This document shows, piece by piece, positions 53,146 through 62,501 of a stretch of DNA of 64,000 nt (position 1 is the stretch's first letter; each line of letters starts with the position of its first letter). The stretch comes from Agrobacterium larrymoorei (GTDB taxonomy: Bacteria > Pseudomonadota > Alphaproteobacteria > Rhizobiales > Rhizobiaceae). Under the pieces are notes generated by a model, which was not told the origin of the DNA, did no database searches, and worked only from the letters and a program-made list of their open reading frames with translations. The DNA lies in contig NZ_JAAMFB010000027.1 in the NCBI RefSeq assembly GCF_013322225.1, positions 62,001 through 126,000 of the forward strand, written 5' to 3'. Position numbers and translations under genes: made by a program.

Positions 53146-54737
53146 CCCTGCTGCAAACCATGCTCGATACCGCGTCTGAAAGCTTTGCTGTCAACGCTGC
53201 CCATAATCGCGCATTGGCTCAAGAATTGCGCGGCAAGGTGGCTACGGCAGCGCTGGGTGGCCCCGAAAAACACCGTGAGCGTCATGTTTCGCGCGGTAAG
53301 CTGTTGCCGCGCGACCGTGTGCAGGGTCTTCTCGATGCTGGCGCGCCGTTTCTGGAAATAGGACAGCTCGCCGCGGGCGGCATGTATGGCGATGAGGCTC
53401 CCGGCGCTGGCATGATCGCCGGTATCGGTCGCGTTTCTGGCCGCGAATGCATGATCGTCGCGCATGATCCGACTGTCAAAGGCGGCGCCTATTATCCGAT
53501 GACGGTGAAGAAGCATTTGCGGGCGCAGGAAATAGCTTTCGAAAACCGGCTACCCTGTATCTACCTCGTTGATTCCGGCGGCGCGAACTTGCCGCATCAG
53601 GCTGAAGTATTTCCGGATCGGGATCATTTCGGGCGTATCTTTTATAATCAGGCGCAAATGTCGGCGGCGGGAATTCCGCAAATCGCCTGCGTCATGGGAA
53701 GCTGTACTGCGGGCGGGGCCTATGTGCCTGCCATGTCCGATGAAACTGTCATCGTGCGTAATCAGGGCACGATCTTTCTCGCCGGCCCGCCGCTGGTCAA
53801 GGCAGCAACGGGGGAGGTGATTTCGGCGGAAGAACTTGGCGGCGCTGAAACGCATGGCCGAAAATCCGGCGTAGTCGATCATGTTGCCGAAAACGACGAG
53901 CACGCGCTTTTCATCGTGCGGGACATCGTGGCGACGCTCAATCGTCCAAAACATATCGATATCGAAATCACGGAACCAAAGCCTCCTAAGCTTGATCCAA
54001 AAGAACTCTATGGCATCGTGCCGAAGGATGTGCGTACGCCTTATGATGTACGGGAAGTCATCGCCCGTATTGTAGACGGGTCCGAAATGCAGGAGTTCAA
54101 GCCGCTCTATGGGTCCAGCCTTGTGTGCGGTTTCGCTCGAATATGGGGGATGCCAGTCGCGATTTTGGCCAATAATGGCGTTCTGTTTTCAGAAAGTGCG
54201 CTGAAGGGAGCGCACTTCATCGAACTTGCCTGCCAGCGGCGTATTCCACTGCTTTTCCTGCAAAATATCTCCGGCTTCATGGTCGGCGGAAAATATGAGG
54301 CCGAAGGCATTGCAAAGAACGGCGCAAAGCTGGTGACGGCGGTAGCAACCGCCTCGGTCCCGAAAATCACGGTGCTAATAGGCGGCAGTTTCGGGGCGGG
54401 AAATTATGGCATGTGCGGGCGGGCTTATCAGCCGCGCTTTCTCTTCACCTGGCCCAATGCGCGCATTTCCGTGATGGGGGGCGAGCAAGCTGCGTCAGTG
54501 CTTGCAACCGTCCACCGGGACGCGGAACGTTGGACACCGGATCAGGCAGAGGCGTTCAAGGCACCGGTCCGGCAGAAATATGAGGACGAGGGCAACCCCT
54601 ATTATGCCACGGCGCGAATGTGGGACGATGGTGTCATCGATCCCATTCAAAGCCGCGACGTGTTGGGCCTCGCGCTTTCGGCGACGTTGAATGCGCCGAT
54701 ACCGGAACGCGCGCAATTCGGCATATTCCGCATGTGA
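53142..54737 (+). CDS. mccB: Methylcrotonyl-CoA carboxylase, carboxyltransferase (beta) subunit
   Basis: 531 residues, usual for MccB. Carboxyltransferase motifs: PREARL-type opening, [60 protein letters not shown] (oxyanion holes), [19 protein letters not shown]. It carboxylates 3-methylcrotonyl-CoA with biotin-bound CO2 supplied by the alpha subunit next to it. Confidence 0.92.
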   Translation: MTLLQTMLDTASESFAVNAAHNRALAQELRGKVATAALGGPEKHRERHVSRGKLLPRDRVQGLLDAGAPFLEIGQLAAGGMYGDEAPGAGMIAGIGRVSGRECMIVAHDPTVKGGAYYPMTVKKHLRAQEIAFENRLPCIYLVDSGGANLPHQAEVFPDRDHFGRIFYNQAQMSAAGIPQIACVMGSCTAGGAYVPAMSDETVIVRNQGTIFLAGPPLVKAATGEVISAEELGGAETHGRKSGVVDHVAENDEHALFIVRDIVATLNRPKHIDIEITEPKPPKLDPKELYGIVPKDVRTPYDVREVIARIVDGSEMQEFKPLYGSSLVCGFARIWGMPVAILANNGVLFSESALKGAHFIELACQRRIPLLFLQNISGFMVGGKYEAEGIAKNGAKLVTAVATASVPKITVLIGGSFGAGNYGMCGRAYQPRFLFTWPNARISVMGGEQAASVLATVHRDAERWTPDQAEAFKAPVRQKYEDEGNPYYATARMWDDGVIDPIQSRDVLGLALSATLNAPIPERAQFGIFRM

Positions 54738-54756
54738 TGATCGGGAGGATTAAACG

Positions 54757-56613
54757 GTGATTGAAAGCCTCTTGATTGCCAATCGTGGCGAAATCGCACG
54801 GCGTATCATTAAAACGGCGCGCAGGCTCGGTATCCGCACCATCGCCGTTCATTCCGATGCCGATCGCGACATGCCTTTTGTGCGTGAGGCGGACGAGGCG
54901 GTGCTGATAGGCCCTGCTGCCGCGCGCGAAAGCTATCTTCGGCAGGACCGTATCCTGGAGGCGGCTAAATCCACAGGAGCGCAGGCTATTCACCCCGGCT
55001 ATGGTTTTCTTTCCGAAAATGCCGGGTTTGCTGAGGCTGTTATGAAAGCGGAACTGGTCTGGGTGGGTGCACCACCTGAATCCATTCGCGCCATGGGGCT
55101 GAAGGATGCCGCCAAGGAAAGGATGATTGCGGCAGGTGTGCCCGTCACGCCCGGATATCTCGGTGAAGATCAGAATGCGGATCGCCTGCAAAGAGAGGCC
55201 GCGGCCATCGGGTATCCGGTGCTGATCAAGGCTGTCGCAGGCGGCGGCGGCAAGGGTATGCGGCGGGTCGATGAGCGGGGGGATTTTCAGTCGGCCCTGG
55301 CGAGTTGCAGACGTGAGGCTGCGTCTTCTTTCGGAGATGACCGGGTTCTGATCGAAAAATACATCCTTTCCCCTCGGCACATCGAAGTTCAGGTTTTTGG
55401 CGATACATTCGGTAACGTGGTCCACCTGTTCGAGCGCGATTGCTCGCTCCAGCGCCGTCATCAGAAAGTCATCGAGGAGGCACCGGCACCCGGCATGGAT
55501 ACGACGACCCGCGAAGCCGTTTGCCTGTCAGCCGTCACGGCGGCGCGCGCGGTTGACTATGTGGGTGCTGGCACCATCGAATTCATTGCAGATGCATCGG
55601 AAGGTCTTCGCGCCGACCGCATCTGGTTCATGGAAATGAACACCCGGCTTCAGGTGGAGCATCCCGTCACCGAAGCGATTACCGGTCAGGATTTGGTCGA
55701 GTGGCAGTTGCGGGTTGCATCGGGCGAGCCCTTGCCGCTGCGTCAGGACGAGTTGTTCATTAACGGTTGGGCAATGGAGGCACGGCTTTATGCGGAAAAT
55801 CCGGCCACCGGTTTCCTGCCGTCCATCGGTCGGCTCGAACATTTTCGTCTGCCGAGTGATCTGCGCGTTGACAGCGGTGTTGAACAGGGCGGCGAAGTCA
55901 CCTCCTATTACGATCCGATGATTGCCAAGTTGATCAGCCATGCACCGACCCGCCGCGAGGCGGCGCAACGACTGGCAACCGCTGCGGCAAACGTCGAGAT
56001 ATGGCCAGTGAAAACAAATGCCGCATTTCTGGCAAAGACGTTACGACAATCGGACTTCCTGAAAGGCGCAGTGGATACCGGCTTCATAGAGCGCCATTCC
56101 GCAGAGCTTGTGCCTGCATCCGAGCCTGATGATCATGTGCTGCAAGCCGCCGCAGCCGCGCTCCTGCCTCGTAACAATCGCGATCCGTGGACCGCTCTTC
56201 ATGGGTTTCGGATGAATGCCGATGTTTCATCCCGTATCAGCGTTGAAGTCGATGACAGGCCTTATCAGGTCGATTTGCGGGACACCAAAATTGCGGCCCG
56301 CACTGAAAATGGCGTTCTGTTCGTGGAGGGAGCGGCCTGGTCCTCTGGGCCTCGGCGGGCAGGCCATGCAAGTAGTGCATCCGGTGCCGCAGATGGCGCG
56401 ATCATTGCGCCCATGCCAGGCAACGTGATTGCGGTTTCGGTAGAGGAGGGGGCGAGCGTCAAGAAAGGTCAGCCGCTTGTGGTGATAGAAGCCATGAAGA
56501 TGGAACAAACCTTTAGCGCTCCGTTTGACGGTGTCGTCAGAGACCTCAAGGCAATTATGGGAACCCAGGTTGTTGAAGGCAGTCTTCTGGTTAGCATCGA
56601 GGGAGCTACATAA
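54757..56613 (+). CDS. mccA: Methylcrotonyl-CoA carboxylase, biotin carboxylase (alpha) subunit
   Basis: 618 residues, a little short of the common 650-670. Biotin carboxylase: [43 protein letters not shown] (ATP grasp), [14 protein letters not shown], then a BT-like linker and a C-terminal biotinyl domain with [12 protein letters not shown] near residue 590 (biotin Lys). It is followed without gap by maoC. Whether the enzyme is specific for methylcrotonyl-CoA rests on the ivd-mccB context. Confidence 0.91.
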   Translation: MIESLLIANRGEIARRIIKTARRLGIRTIAVHSDADRDMPFVREADEAVLIGPAAARESYLRQDRILEAAKSTGAQAIHPGYGFLSENAGFAEAVMKAELVWVGAPPESIRAMGLKDAAKERMIAAGVPVTPGYLGEDQNADRLQREAAAIGYPVLIKAVAGGGGKGMRRVDERGDFQSALASCRREAASSFGDDRVLIEKYILSPRHIEVQVFGDTFGNVVHLFERDCSLQRRHQKVIEEAPAPGMDTTTREAVCLSAVTAARAVDYVGAGTIEFIADASEGLRADRIWFMEMNTRLQVEHPVTEAITGQDLVEWQLRVASGEPLPLRQDELFINGWAMEARLYAENPATGFLPSIGRLEHFRLPSDLRVDSGVEQGGEVTSYYDPMIAKLISHAPTRREAAQRLATAAANVEIWPVKTNAAFLAKTLRQSDFLKGAVDTGFIERHSAELVPASEPDDHVLQAAAAALLPRNNRDPWTALHGFRMNADVSSRISVEVDDRPYQVDLRDTKIAARTENGVLFVEGAAWSSGPRRAGHASSASGAADGAIIAPMPGNVIAVSVEEGASVKKGQPLVVIEAMKMEQTFSAPFDGVVRDLKAIMGTQVVEGSLLVSIEGAT

Positions 56614-57065
56614 TGGCCGGTCGTTACTTTGAAGACTGGAATGAGGGAGACCGGATCGTCCATGACATAAGACGCACAGTAACCGAGACCGATAATCTTC
56701 TTTTCTCGACGATGACCCACAATCCGCAGCCGCTTCACATCGATATCGAGGCCGCCAAGGCCAGCGAGTTCGGACAAATCCTTGTCAACGGCACCTTCAC
56801 CTTTTCGCTCATGGTTGGCCTTTCGGTGGGGGACACGACGCTAGGTACGCTGGTTGCCAATCTTGGATATGACAAACTCGTTATGCCGAAACCCGTTTTC
56901 ATCGGCGATACGATGCGTGCGGAAACCGAAGTCGCTGAGGTCAGAGAGAGCCGCTCGCGTCCCGCAGCGGGCATCGTAACCTTCCGACATGAGTTGTTGA
57001 ACCAACGCAACGAGATCGTCTGTCATTGCCTTCGCGCAGCCCTTATCCACCGGAGGCCTCGATGA
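56613..57065 (+). CDS. MaoC-family enoyl-CoA hydratase
   Basis: 150 residues of the hotdog hydratase-2 fold. The Asp/His active site is at [14 protein letters not shown] near residue 37, followed by [22 protein letters not shown]. In the M. tuberculosis cluster (Rv2499c) the matching protein hydrates (R)-methylglutaconyl-CoA and itaconyl-CoA. Coupled to mccA by one base and to the CitE gene by ATGA. Confidence 0.87.
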   Translation: MAGRYFEDWNEGDRIVHDIRRTVTETDNLLFSTMTHNPQPLHIDIEAAKASEFGQILVNGTFTFSLMVGLSVGDTTLGTLVANLGYDKLVMPKPVFIGDTMRAETEVAEVRESRSRPAAGIVTFRHELLNQRNEIVCHCLRAALIHRRPR

Positions 57066-57922
57066 GATTGCGTTCGCTGCTGTTCGTCCCCGGTGACAGG
57101 CCAGACCGAATGGAAAAGGCGCTGGCGAGCGGTGCCGACGCCCTTATTCTCGACCTGGAGGACGCTGTGGCTCCAGAGGCGAAGGCGGCGGCGAGAGTAG
57201 CGACGGCGGCGTTTCTTTATTCTGCACCGCGCTCGCCAAAACTGTTCGTTCGCGTCAACCAGCTCGACAGTGGGTTGATCGAGGGCGATCTTTCCGCTGT
57301 TCTGGAGGCGCGGCCAGATGCGCTGGTTTTACCCAAGGCGGAGGGCGCGAAGAGCGTCGAAGCGTTGGCCGCCATGGCAAAAGACCTGCCAATTCTGCCA
57401 ATCGCCACAGAAACGCCAGCAGCGATCTTTGAACTAGGCAGCTACCGAGAGGTAGGAGGGCGTCTGATCGGTCTAACGTGGGGAGCGGAGGATCTACCAG
57501 CAGCCATCGGCGCATCGAGTGCACGAGAAGAGGACGGTCGCTACACTCCGCCTTATGAACTGGCACGGTCGCTCACCCTGTTTGGAGCACACGCCGCAGA
57601 CGTCGTTGCTATCGAAACAGTCTATCCTGCGTTTCGTGATCTGGAGGGTCTGTCGCTATATGCCAGCCGTGCTCGCCGTGATGGCTTTACCGGCATGATG
57701 GCAATCCACCCTTCGCAGGTTCCTATCATCAACGAGGCATTCACCCCCAGCGAAGAAGAACTTGCCCATGCTCACGCCATCGTTGCGGCATTCGCCTTAA
57801 ATCCGGGTCAAGGCGTTTTACAGATCAATGGCCGCATGGTCGATACGCCCCATCTTAAGAAGGCGAAGCGATTGATTGAACAGGCGAACGCCAGCTCCAG
57901 CGTTGCCAGTGCGGTGGATTGA
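57062..57922 (+). CDS. CitE-like HMG-CoA/citramalyl-CoA lyase
   Basis: 286 residues from ATG 57062, overlapping the maoC stop; 12 upstream codons in frame are not needed. [38 protein letters not shown] (metal Asp/Glu), [23 protein letters not shown] and [15 protein letters not shown] define the CitE family. In Mycobacterium, Rv2498c of this type splits (R)-HMG-CoA and citramalyl-CoA. It ends the rightward operon. Confidence 0.88.
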   Translation: MRLRSLLFVPGDRPDRMEKALASGADALILDLEDAVAPEAKAAARVATAAFLYSAPRSPKLFVRVNQLDSGLIEGDLSAVLEARPDALVLPKAEGAKSVEALAAMAKDLPILPIATETPAAIFELGSYREVGGRLIGLTWGAEDLPAAIGASSAREEDGRYTPPYELARSLTLFGAHAADVVAIETVYPAFRDLEGLSLYASRARRDGFTGMMAIHPSQVPIINEAFTPSEEELAHAHAIVAAFALNPGQGVLQINGRMVDTPHLKKAKRLIEQANASSSVASAVD

Positions 57923-58075
57923 TGATGACCGTAGTTGCACCGACGCCATCGATATCCGCGAACTTCTATAAGTTGCCTATTATTTATTTTATCTCTTAGG
58001 TTGTATTTTGTTGTTGCTACGCTGACCGTTATCGAATAGGTCTATCGGTAGACGCTCATTTACGGCAGGTGCTCG

Positions 58076-58510
58076 ATGAAAAGCATTCAAGGTGAATGGA
58101 ATTTGGTGGGTTGGGAGCGCAAGACGCCCGGTCAGGATGTTGTTCTTCCCTTCGGAAAAAAGCCCAAGGGGCTTTTGATCTACGCGCCGGACAAGAGCAT
58201 GGCCGTGCAGATGATTGCAGCGGATCGCGCGCAAATCGGAACTGGAGACCCTCTAGGCGGCACCGATGCACAAAAAGCGGCGGCCTATTCGAGCAATCTT
58301 TCCTATTTCGGTCGTTACGAGGTGGAAGGTGATGTTATCGTTCACGCCGTTACCGGAAGTGCCTATCCTGATTGGTCGGGAACGGTTCAAAGGCGTTCCT
58401 TCGTTCTCGACGGAGATCGGCTGGTCTTAAAAACAATACCGGCTGCCGACGATGAGACCAGAGTTGTAAATTCTATGTTTTGGGTTCGATCCAGCGCCGA
58501 AGCCAGATGA
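58076..58510 (+). CDS. Lipocalin-like domain protein
   Basis: 144 residues, no signal peptide. The lipocalin_5 pattern is visible: IQGEWNLVGWERKTP, PKGLLIYAPDKSMAVQMI, YFGRYEVEGDVIVHAVTGSAYPDWSGTVQRRSF. Such proteins bind small hydrophobic ligands in the cytoplasm or are of unknown role. Alone between the lyase gene and the GH15 set. Confidence 0.82.
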   Translation: MKSIQGEWNLVGWERKTPGQDVVLPFGKKPKGLLIYAPDKSMAVQMIAADRAQIGTGDPLGGTDAQKAAAYSSNLSYFGRYEVEGDVIVHAVTGSAYPDWSGTVQRRSFVLDGDRLVLKTIPAADDETRVVNSMFWVRSSAEAR

Positions 58511-58743
58511 CGACCCGCGTTCAAGTGTAATCCTATTGCCGTATCCCTCATCAAGGGGGCGGATTGTTCCATCGTGACCATGATTACGGGCGGTAACGCT
58601 TAGAGATACCCGCCGGATACCCGTCCGGCTAGCCAGACATAAAAGAAGACGGGCCTTTTCGGTGTGTAGACCGATATTGGTGGTGCGTTCGCGCCTTGGA
58701 TATCCGTGCGCAGCTGGGGACGCCATAACTTTCGGAGCCTGCC

Positions 58744-60165
58744 ATGACCCACTCGGATCCGGCCTATCTCGGCCCGGCTCTTGGCGCTGCCGCGCCTGCC
58801 AGAACACCAGTATCCGCATTCTCACAAACAGATTTGTCGGTTCTGTCGCAATATTTCTTTTTGCTGATGATGCGTAACGTTACGAGTGCCGGTTTTGTCA
58901 TCGAACACCCACCGGCATCCGGTAATTTTTCGGCTCCGGGCTGCATCATCGCTGCGCCGTCCTATCCGGCCAACACTCCGGGGGTGGATCAGGACTACAT
59001 CTTCAACTGGGTGCGCGACGGAGCGATCACTGCGATAGAGATTGCGCTGGCTGAGCTCCCTCCTGCTCCCGGAGGTGGTGTTCCAAGCCTGATCGACTAC
59101 GTGAATTTTGCGGCACTGTGTCAAACCAATGCGAAGAATTCTTCGTCTGTGACGTTGGGTCACGCCTGCTTCACCGTCAGCGGCGAAGTCCGCCCGTGGT
59201 CGGAGCAGAACGACGGCCCCGCCATCCAGTCCCTTGCGATCCTCAATGCCTTCGATCAGCTGGACACTGCGACCCAGGCTCTCGGCAAGCAGATCATAGA
59301 AACAAACCTCTCCTATCTCCTGGGTGTCTACAAAGACAAGACCACCAATCTATGGGAGGAGTATGAGGGGTACTCATTTTTCTCGAGAGCGGTACAGCTG
59401 CGTTTCTTCCGGGAGATTTCCCAAAACACTATAGGCATTACCGTGCCGACCGGCGTTGCGGAGGCGACGACTTGGCTTGAAGCCCAGCTTGCCACTCACT
59501 GGAACGGTCAGCTTTACGTCAGCGTCATGGATGCGCCAACGCAGCCCGGGTACGATGCCAATATCGATATCATCTCCTCGGTCTGTTACGGCGCTATCGA
59601 TCCGACCGACACAAAGGTCATCGCCACCGCCGCCATCCTGAAACAGCAATGGGCCGATCCATCGGTATCGACCTATTTTCCCGTCAATGGCGCGGATGCA
59701 CAGCAAGGACTTGGGCCGCTGTTTGGCCGGTATCCGGGCGATCACTATGATGGCGATGTGGCGCATCCCGTTCTCGGCGGACACCCATGGGCCTTGTGTA
59801 CGGCCAATTTTGCGGAGTTCCAGTATCGCCTCGCCAGTGCAATAGAGGTAGGCGGCAAGGTTCCGCTGGACCAATTCTCAAACGGGTTCTTCGAGGACTT
59901 GGGGATTAATTCTACCAGCTCGGCAAGCGATGCGGCCGCCGCACTTCGCAGTTCCTCAGACGCAATGCTGCGGGCCATCGTCTATCACAGCGACCACTAC
60001 GAATTGAGCGAACAATTCGACGGCACCAGCGGCTATGAAAAGAGCGTCAGGAACCTGACCTGGAGTTATGCATCATTCATGTCTGCGGTCAGACACCGTT
60101 CGCTGGGCAGCAATCTTTCACGGCCCCCGGCAACCGCCAAGGCTGCGACCAAAGGTGCCGCATGA
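58744..60165 (+). CDS. Fungal-type GH15 glucoamylase homologue
   Basis: 473 residues. Glucoamylase motifs run in order: DQDYIFNWVRDGAITAIE near 85 (substrate Trp-Arg-Asp), RPWSEQNDGPAIQSLAIL near 155, LWEEYEGYSFFSRAVQ near 205 (Glu as the general acid in the fungal enzymes), NPVLGGHPW-like stretch near 340, and LSEQFDGTSGYEKSVRNLTWSYASFMSA near 420, where the Glu is the base. This is closer to fungal enzymes than to the usual bacterial GH15. No signal peptide is evident, and no starch-binding domain. CGGAG lies before the ATG. The stop overlaps the next gene by four bases. Confidence 0.88.
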   Translation: MTHSDPAYLGPALGAAAPARTPVSAFSQTDLSVLSQYFFLLMMRNVTSAGFVIEHPPASGNFSAPGCIIAAPSYPANTPGVDQDYIFNWVRDGAITAIEIALAELPPAPGGGVPSLIDYVNFAALCQTNAKNSSSVTLGHACFTVSGEVRPWSEQNDGPAIQSLAILNAFDQLDTATQALGKQIIETNLSYLLGVYKDKTTNLWEEYEGYSFFSRAVQLRFFREISQNTIGITVPTGVAEATTWLEAQLATHWNGQLYVSVMDAPTQPGYDANIDIISSVCYGAIDPTDTKVIATAAILKQQWADPSVSTYFPVNGADAQQGLGPLFGRYPGDHYDGDVAHPVLGGHPWALCTANFAEFQYRLASAIEVGGKVPLDQFSNGFFEDLGINSTSSASDAAAALRSSSDAMLRAIVYHSDHYELSEQFDGTSGYEKSVRNLTWSYASFMSAVRHRSLGSNLSRPPATAKAATKGAA

Positions 60166-60617
60166 CCAAATCTCTTCAAGCATTCATCAAAATTTCGTCT
60201 GTGCTGACCGGATATTCCGAGCTTCAGCTGGGTGCCGCAGATGTTGCGGTGACCTACCAAAGTCTGTTGGAAAGCCTTCTCCAGGCTAACATCTACGAAC
60301 GGCTGATGAGCCAGGCAGAAGCGCTGCCCGATGATGATTACGACGCTGAACGGGAGGTTGTTGCTCTCCTGATCGACCCTGTGCTTGGGCCGGTACTGCG
60401 GAACATCATTCTGGTCTGGTACACAGGCACCTGGAACACTCTTCCCGATGATTGGCGTCAGACATTTGGAATGTCTGCGCTGGACAGGACGCACGTCGTG
60501 TCTTCAAGCGCCTATAAGGGCGGTTTGCAATGGCTGGCCTCAGGCGGGCATGCCTCTGGCGCCAATCATCAAGGCTTTGGCGCATGGTCTTTCGAGCCAC
60601 GGGAGGCTCGGCTATGA
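60162..60617 (+). CDS. Sugar-dehydrogenase small-subunit-like protein
   Basis: 151 residues. The helical pattern FIKISSVLTGYSELQLGAAD, AALLIDPVLGPVLRNIILVWYTGTW matches the small (gamma) subunit of FAD-dependent sugar dehydrogenases (gluconate dehydrogenase subunit 3-like). In those it carries a twin-arginine signal and brings the flavoprotein out; here the N-terminus (MTKSLQAF) has no such signal. It overlaps both GH15 and the GMC gene by ATGA. The family call is by layout and a few motifs. Confidence 0.68.
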   Translation: MTKSLQAFIKISSVLTGYSELQLGAADVAVTYQSLLESLLQANIYERLMSQAEALPDDDYDAEREVVALLIDPVLGPVLRNIILVWYTGTWNTLPDDWRQTFGMSALDRTHVVSSSAYKGGLQWLASGGHASGANHQGFGAWSFEPREARL

Positions 60618-62410
60618 GCGAACATCCAGAGCATGATGTCGTCATCGTTGGCGCGGGCATTGCGGGGGCACTGATAAGCAAGCGCCTGACGAACAAGGGG
60701 CTAAGAGTTTTGCTGCTTGAGGCAGGGGAGGGAACGGCACTCGATGCAGCTGGATACCAGCACCACCTCGACACCTTTTATAGAGCCAGCGGTAAAGGCC
60801 CGGAATCGCCATGGCCTCCATCGAAGGCCGCTCCGCAGCCGGACACTGCCGACCTGAAGAATAATGATGGCTACTTCGTGCAGCGCGGCCCTCAACTTTA
60901 TGGCAGCAGTTATACACGGCTGGCAGGCGGTTCGACCCTGCATTTCCTTGGCGTTTCGCTCCGTATGCTGCCGGAAGACTTCAGAATGAGGAGCCTGCAT
61001 CACGTCGCCCGCGACTGGCCACTCAGCTATGATGATCTGGAGCCGTACTACTCCATGGCGGAGCATGAAATCGGGGTTTCTGCGGATGTGGAGGAGCAAG
61101 GCTATCTCGGGATCGGCTTTCGTGAGGGCTATGATTACCCGATGAGGAAGGTGCCGCTGAGCTATTCGGATGAATTTCTGGCAAAATCCGTCAATGGCAT
61201 GGACGTGAAACTGCAGGGTCAGGACTTCAGGGTCAAAATCAGGAGCTATCCGGCCGCGCGAAACTCCATTCCCCGGGGTGATTACAAGCCGGTTGGAATG
61301 ACGGCATCTGGTTTTGCCGGAATGGCTGGTGAGAGCTATCTGGGGCAACGCTGCGAGGGCAACACGGCGTGTATTCCGATCTGTCCCGTGCAGGCGAAAT
61401 ATAATGCGGGAAAGACGCTCGCCCAATGTCGCCCGGAAGGTCTGTCGCTGAAACTTCGAAGCGTCGTATCGCGGGTGTTGTTCGATCCTGCTCGCGGGGG
61501 CGTTCAAGGTATCGAGTACAAGCATTATGACGGACATATATCGTCCAGTTACACCACCCATGTCGCGCGGGGTCGCTATTATATCCTTGCCGCCCATGCG
61601 GTGGAAAATGCGAAGCTGATGCTTGCTTCAGGTATCAACGGACCCGCCGATAGCATGGGACGGACGCTGATGGACCACCCGACGCTCTATGCATGGGGAC
61701 TGGCACCGAAGGAGATCGGGGCTTATCGTGGCCCGCAATCCACTTCTGGTATCGAGGATTTGCGAGGCGGGCGCTTCCGCTCAAGACATGCCGCATTTCG
61801 CTTCGATGTCGGCAATGACGGTTGGCGCGCCGCGACAGGTGCGCCGGATAGCTTGGTCGTTCAGGCGGTGAATGGCGAAAATCGCCATGGGCGTGGCCTG
61901 CGCCAGCACTTGGAGGGCTTGCTAAGGCGGCAGTTGCGGTTTTCGATTGCTGTGGAGCAACTTCCCTTGCCGGAAAACCGCGTTAGCATCGATCCCCGCT
62001 ATCTCGATGCTCTCGGCAATCCACGGCCTGTGATCGACTATCGGATCGATGACTATACGCTGAAGGGCATGGAAGCAGCATCCAAGGTGGCGCAGAAGAT
62101 ATTCCGCAAGGCCGGTGTGGAAGACTGTACCGAAAAGACTGCGAGCAACTGGTTTCCGAGTGTCGTCCATAATGAACGAACCTTTCATTACCACGGAATG
62201 GGCCACTTTGCTGGAACGCATGCCATGGGAAGTGATCCTTCAAATTCGATTGTGGATAGGGACCAGCGGTGTTGGGAGCATCCCAACCTTTTCATGCTGG
62301 GCTCCGGCAGTTTCCCGACCATGGGCACCTCCAACCCGACACTGACATTGGCGGCACTTGCGCTGAGGACCGCCGATAATTTGCTGCAGGCCTTTCAACA
62401 GGCGGCTTGA
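60614..62410 (+). CDS. GMC-family FAD oxidoreductase with iron-sulfur motif, copy 1
   Basis: 598 residues from ATG 60614. The FAD site is HDVVIVGAGIAGALIS near residue 8. A Cys set CEGNTACIPICP near 246 has the CX5CX3CP spacing of the [3Fe-4S] cluster in FAD glucose dehydrogenases. The GMC C-terminal domain has HYHGMGHFAGTHAMG (active His region) and NPTLTLAALALRTADNLL. With the small subunit it should oxidise a sugar or glycoside, perhaps a glucoside 3-dehydrogenase; the electron acceptor is unknown and no cytochrome gene is nearby. Confidence 0.88.
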   Translation: MSEHPEHDVVIVGAGIAGALISKRLTNKGLRVLLLEAGEGTALDAAGYQHHLDTFYRASGKGPESPWPPSKAAPQPDTADLKNNDGYFVQRGPQLYGSSYTRLAGGSTLHFLGVSLRMLPEDFRMRSLHHVARDWPLSYDDLEPYYSMAEHEIGVSADVEEQGYLGIGFREGYDYPMRKVPLSYSDEFLAKSVNGMDVKLQGQDFRVKIRSYPAARNSIPRGDYKPVGMTASGFAGMAGESYLGQRCEGNTACIPICPVQAKYNAGKTLAQCRPEGLSLKLRSVVSRVLFDPARGGVQGIEYKHYDGHISSSYTTHVARGRYYILAAHAVENAKLMLASGINGPADSMGRTLMDHPTLYAWGLAPKEIGAYRGPQSTSGIEDLRGGRFRSRHAAFRFDVGNDGWRAATGAPDSLVVQAVNGENRHGRGLRQHLEGLLRRQLRFSIAVEQLPLPENRVSIDPRYLDALGNPRPVIDYRIDDYTLKGMEAASKVAQKIFRKAGVEDCTEKTASNWFPSVVHNERTFHYHGMGHFAGTHAMGSDPSNSIVDRDQRCWEHPNLFMLGSGSFPTMGTSNPTLTLAALALRTADNLLQAFQQAA

Positions 62411-62501
62411 GCCGGCCAGAAACGCCGATCCAGGACAGATTCAGATCGAATTTTTTCGAGGCCGGGCTTTTCTAGCTCGCCTGGACATAAGGGAGAATTG
62501 C

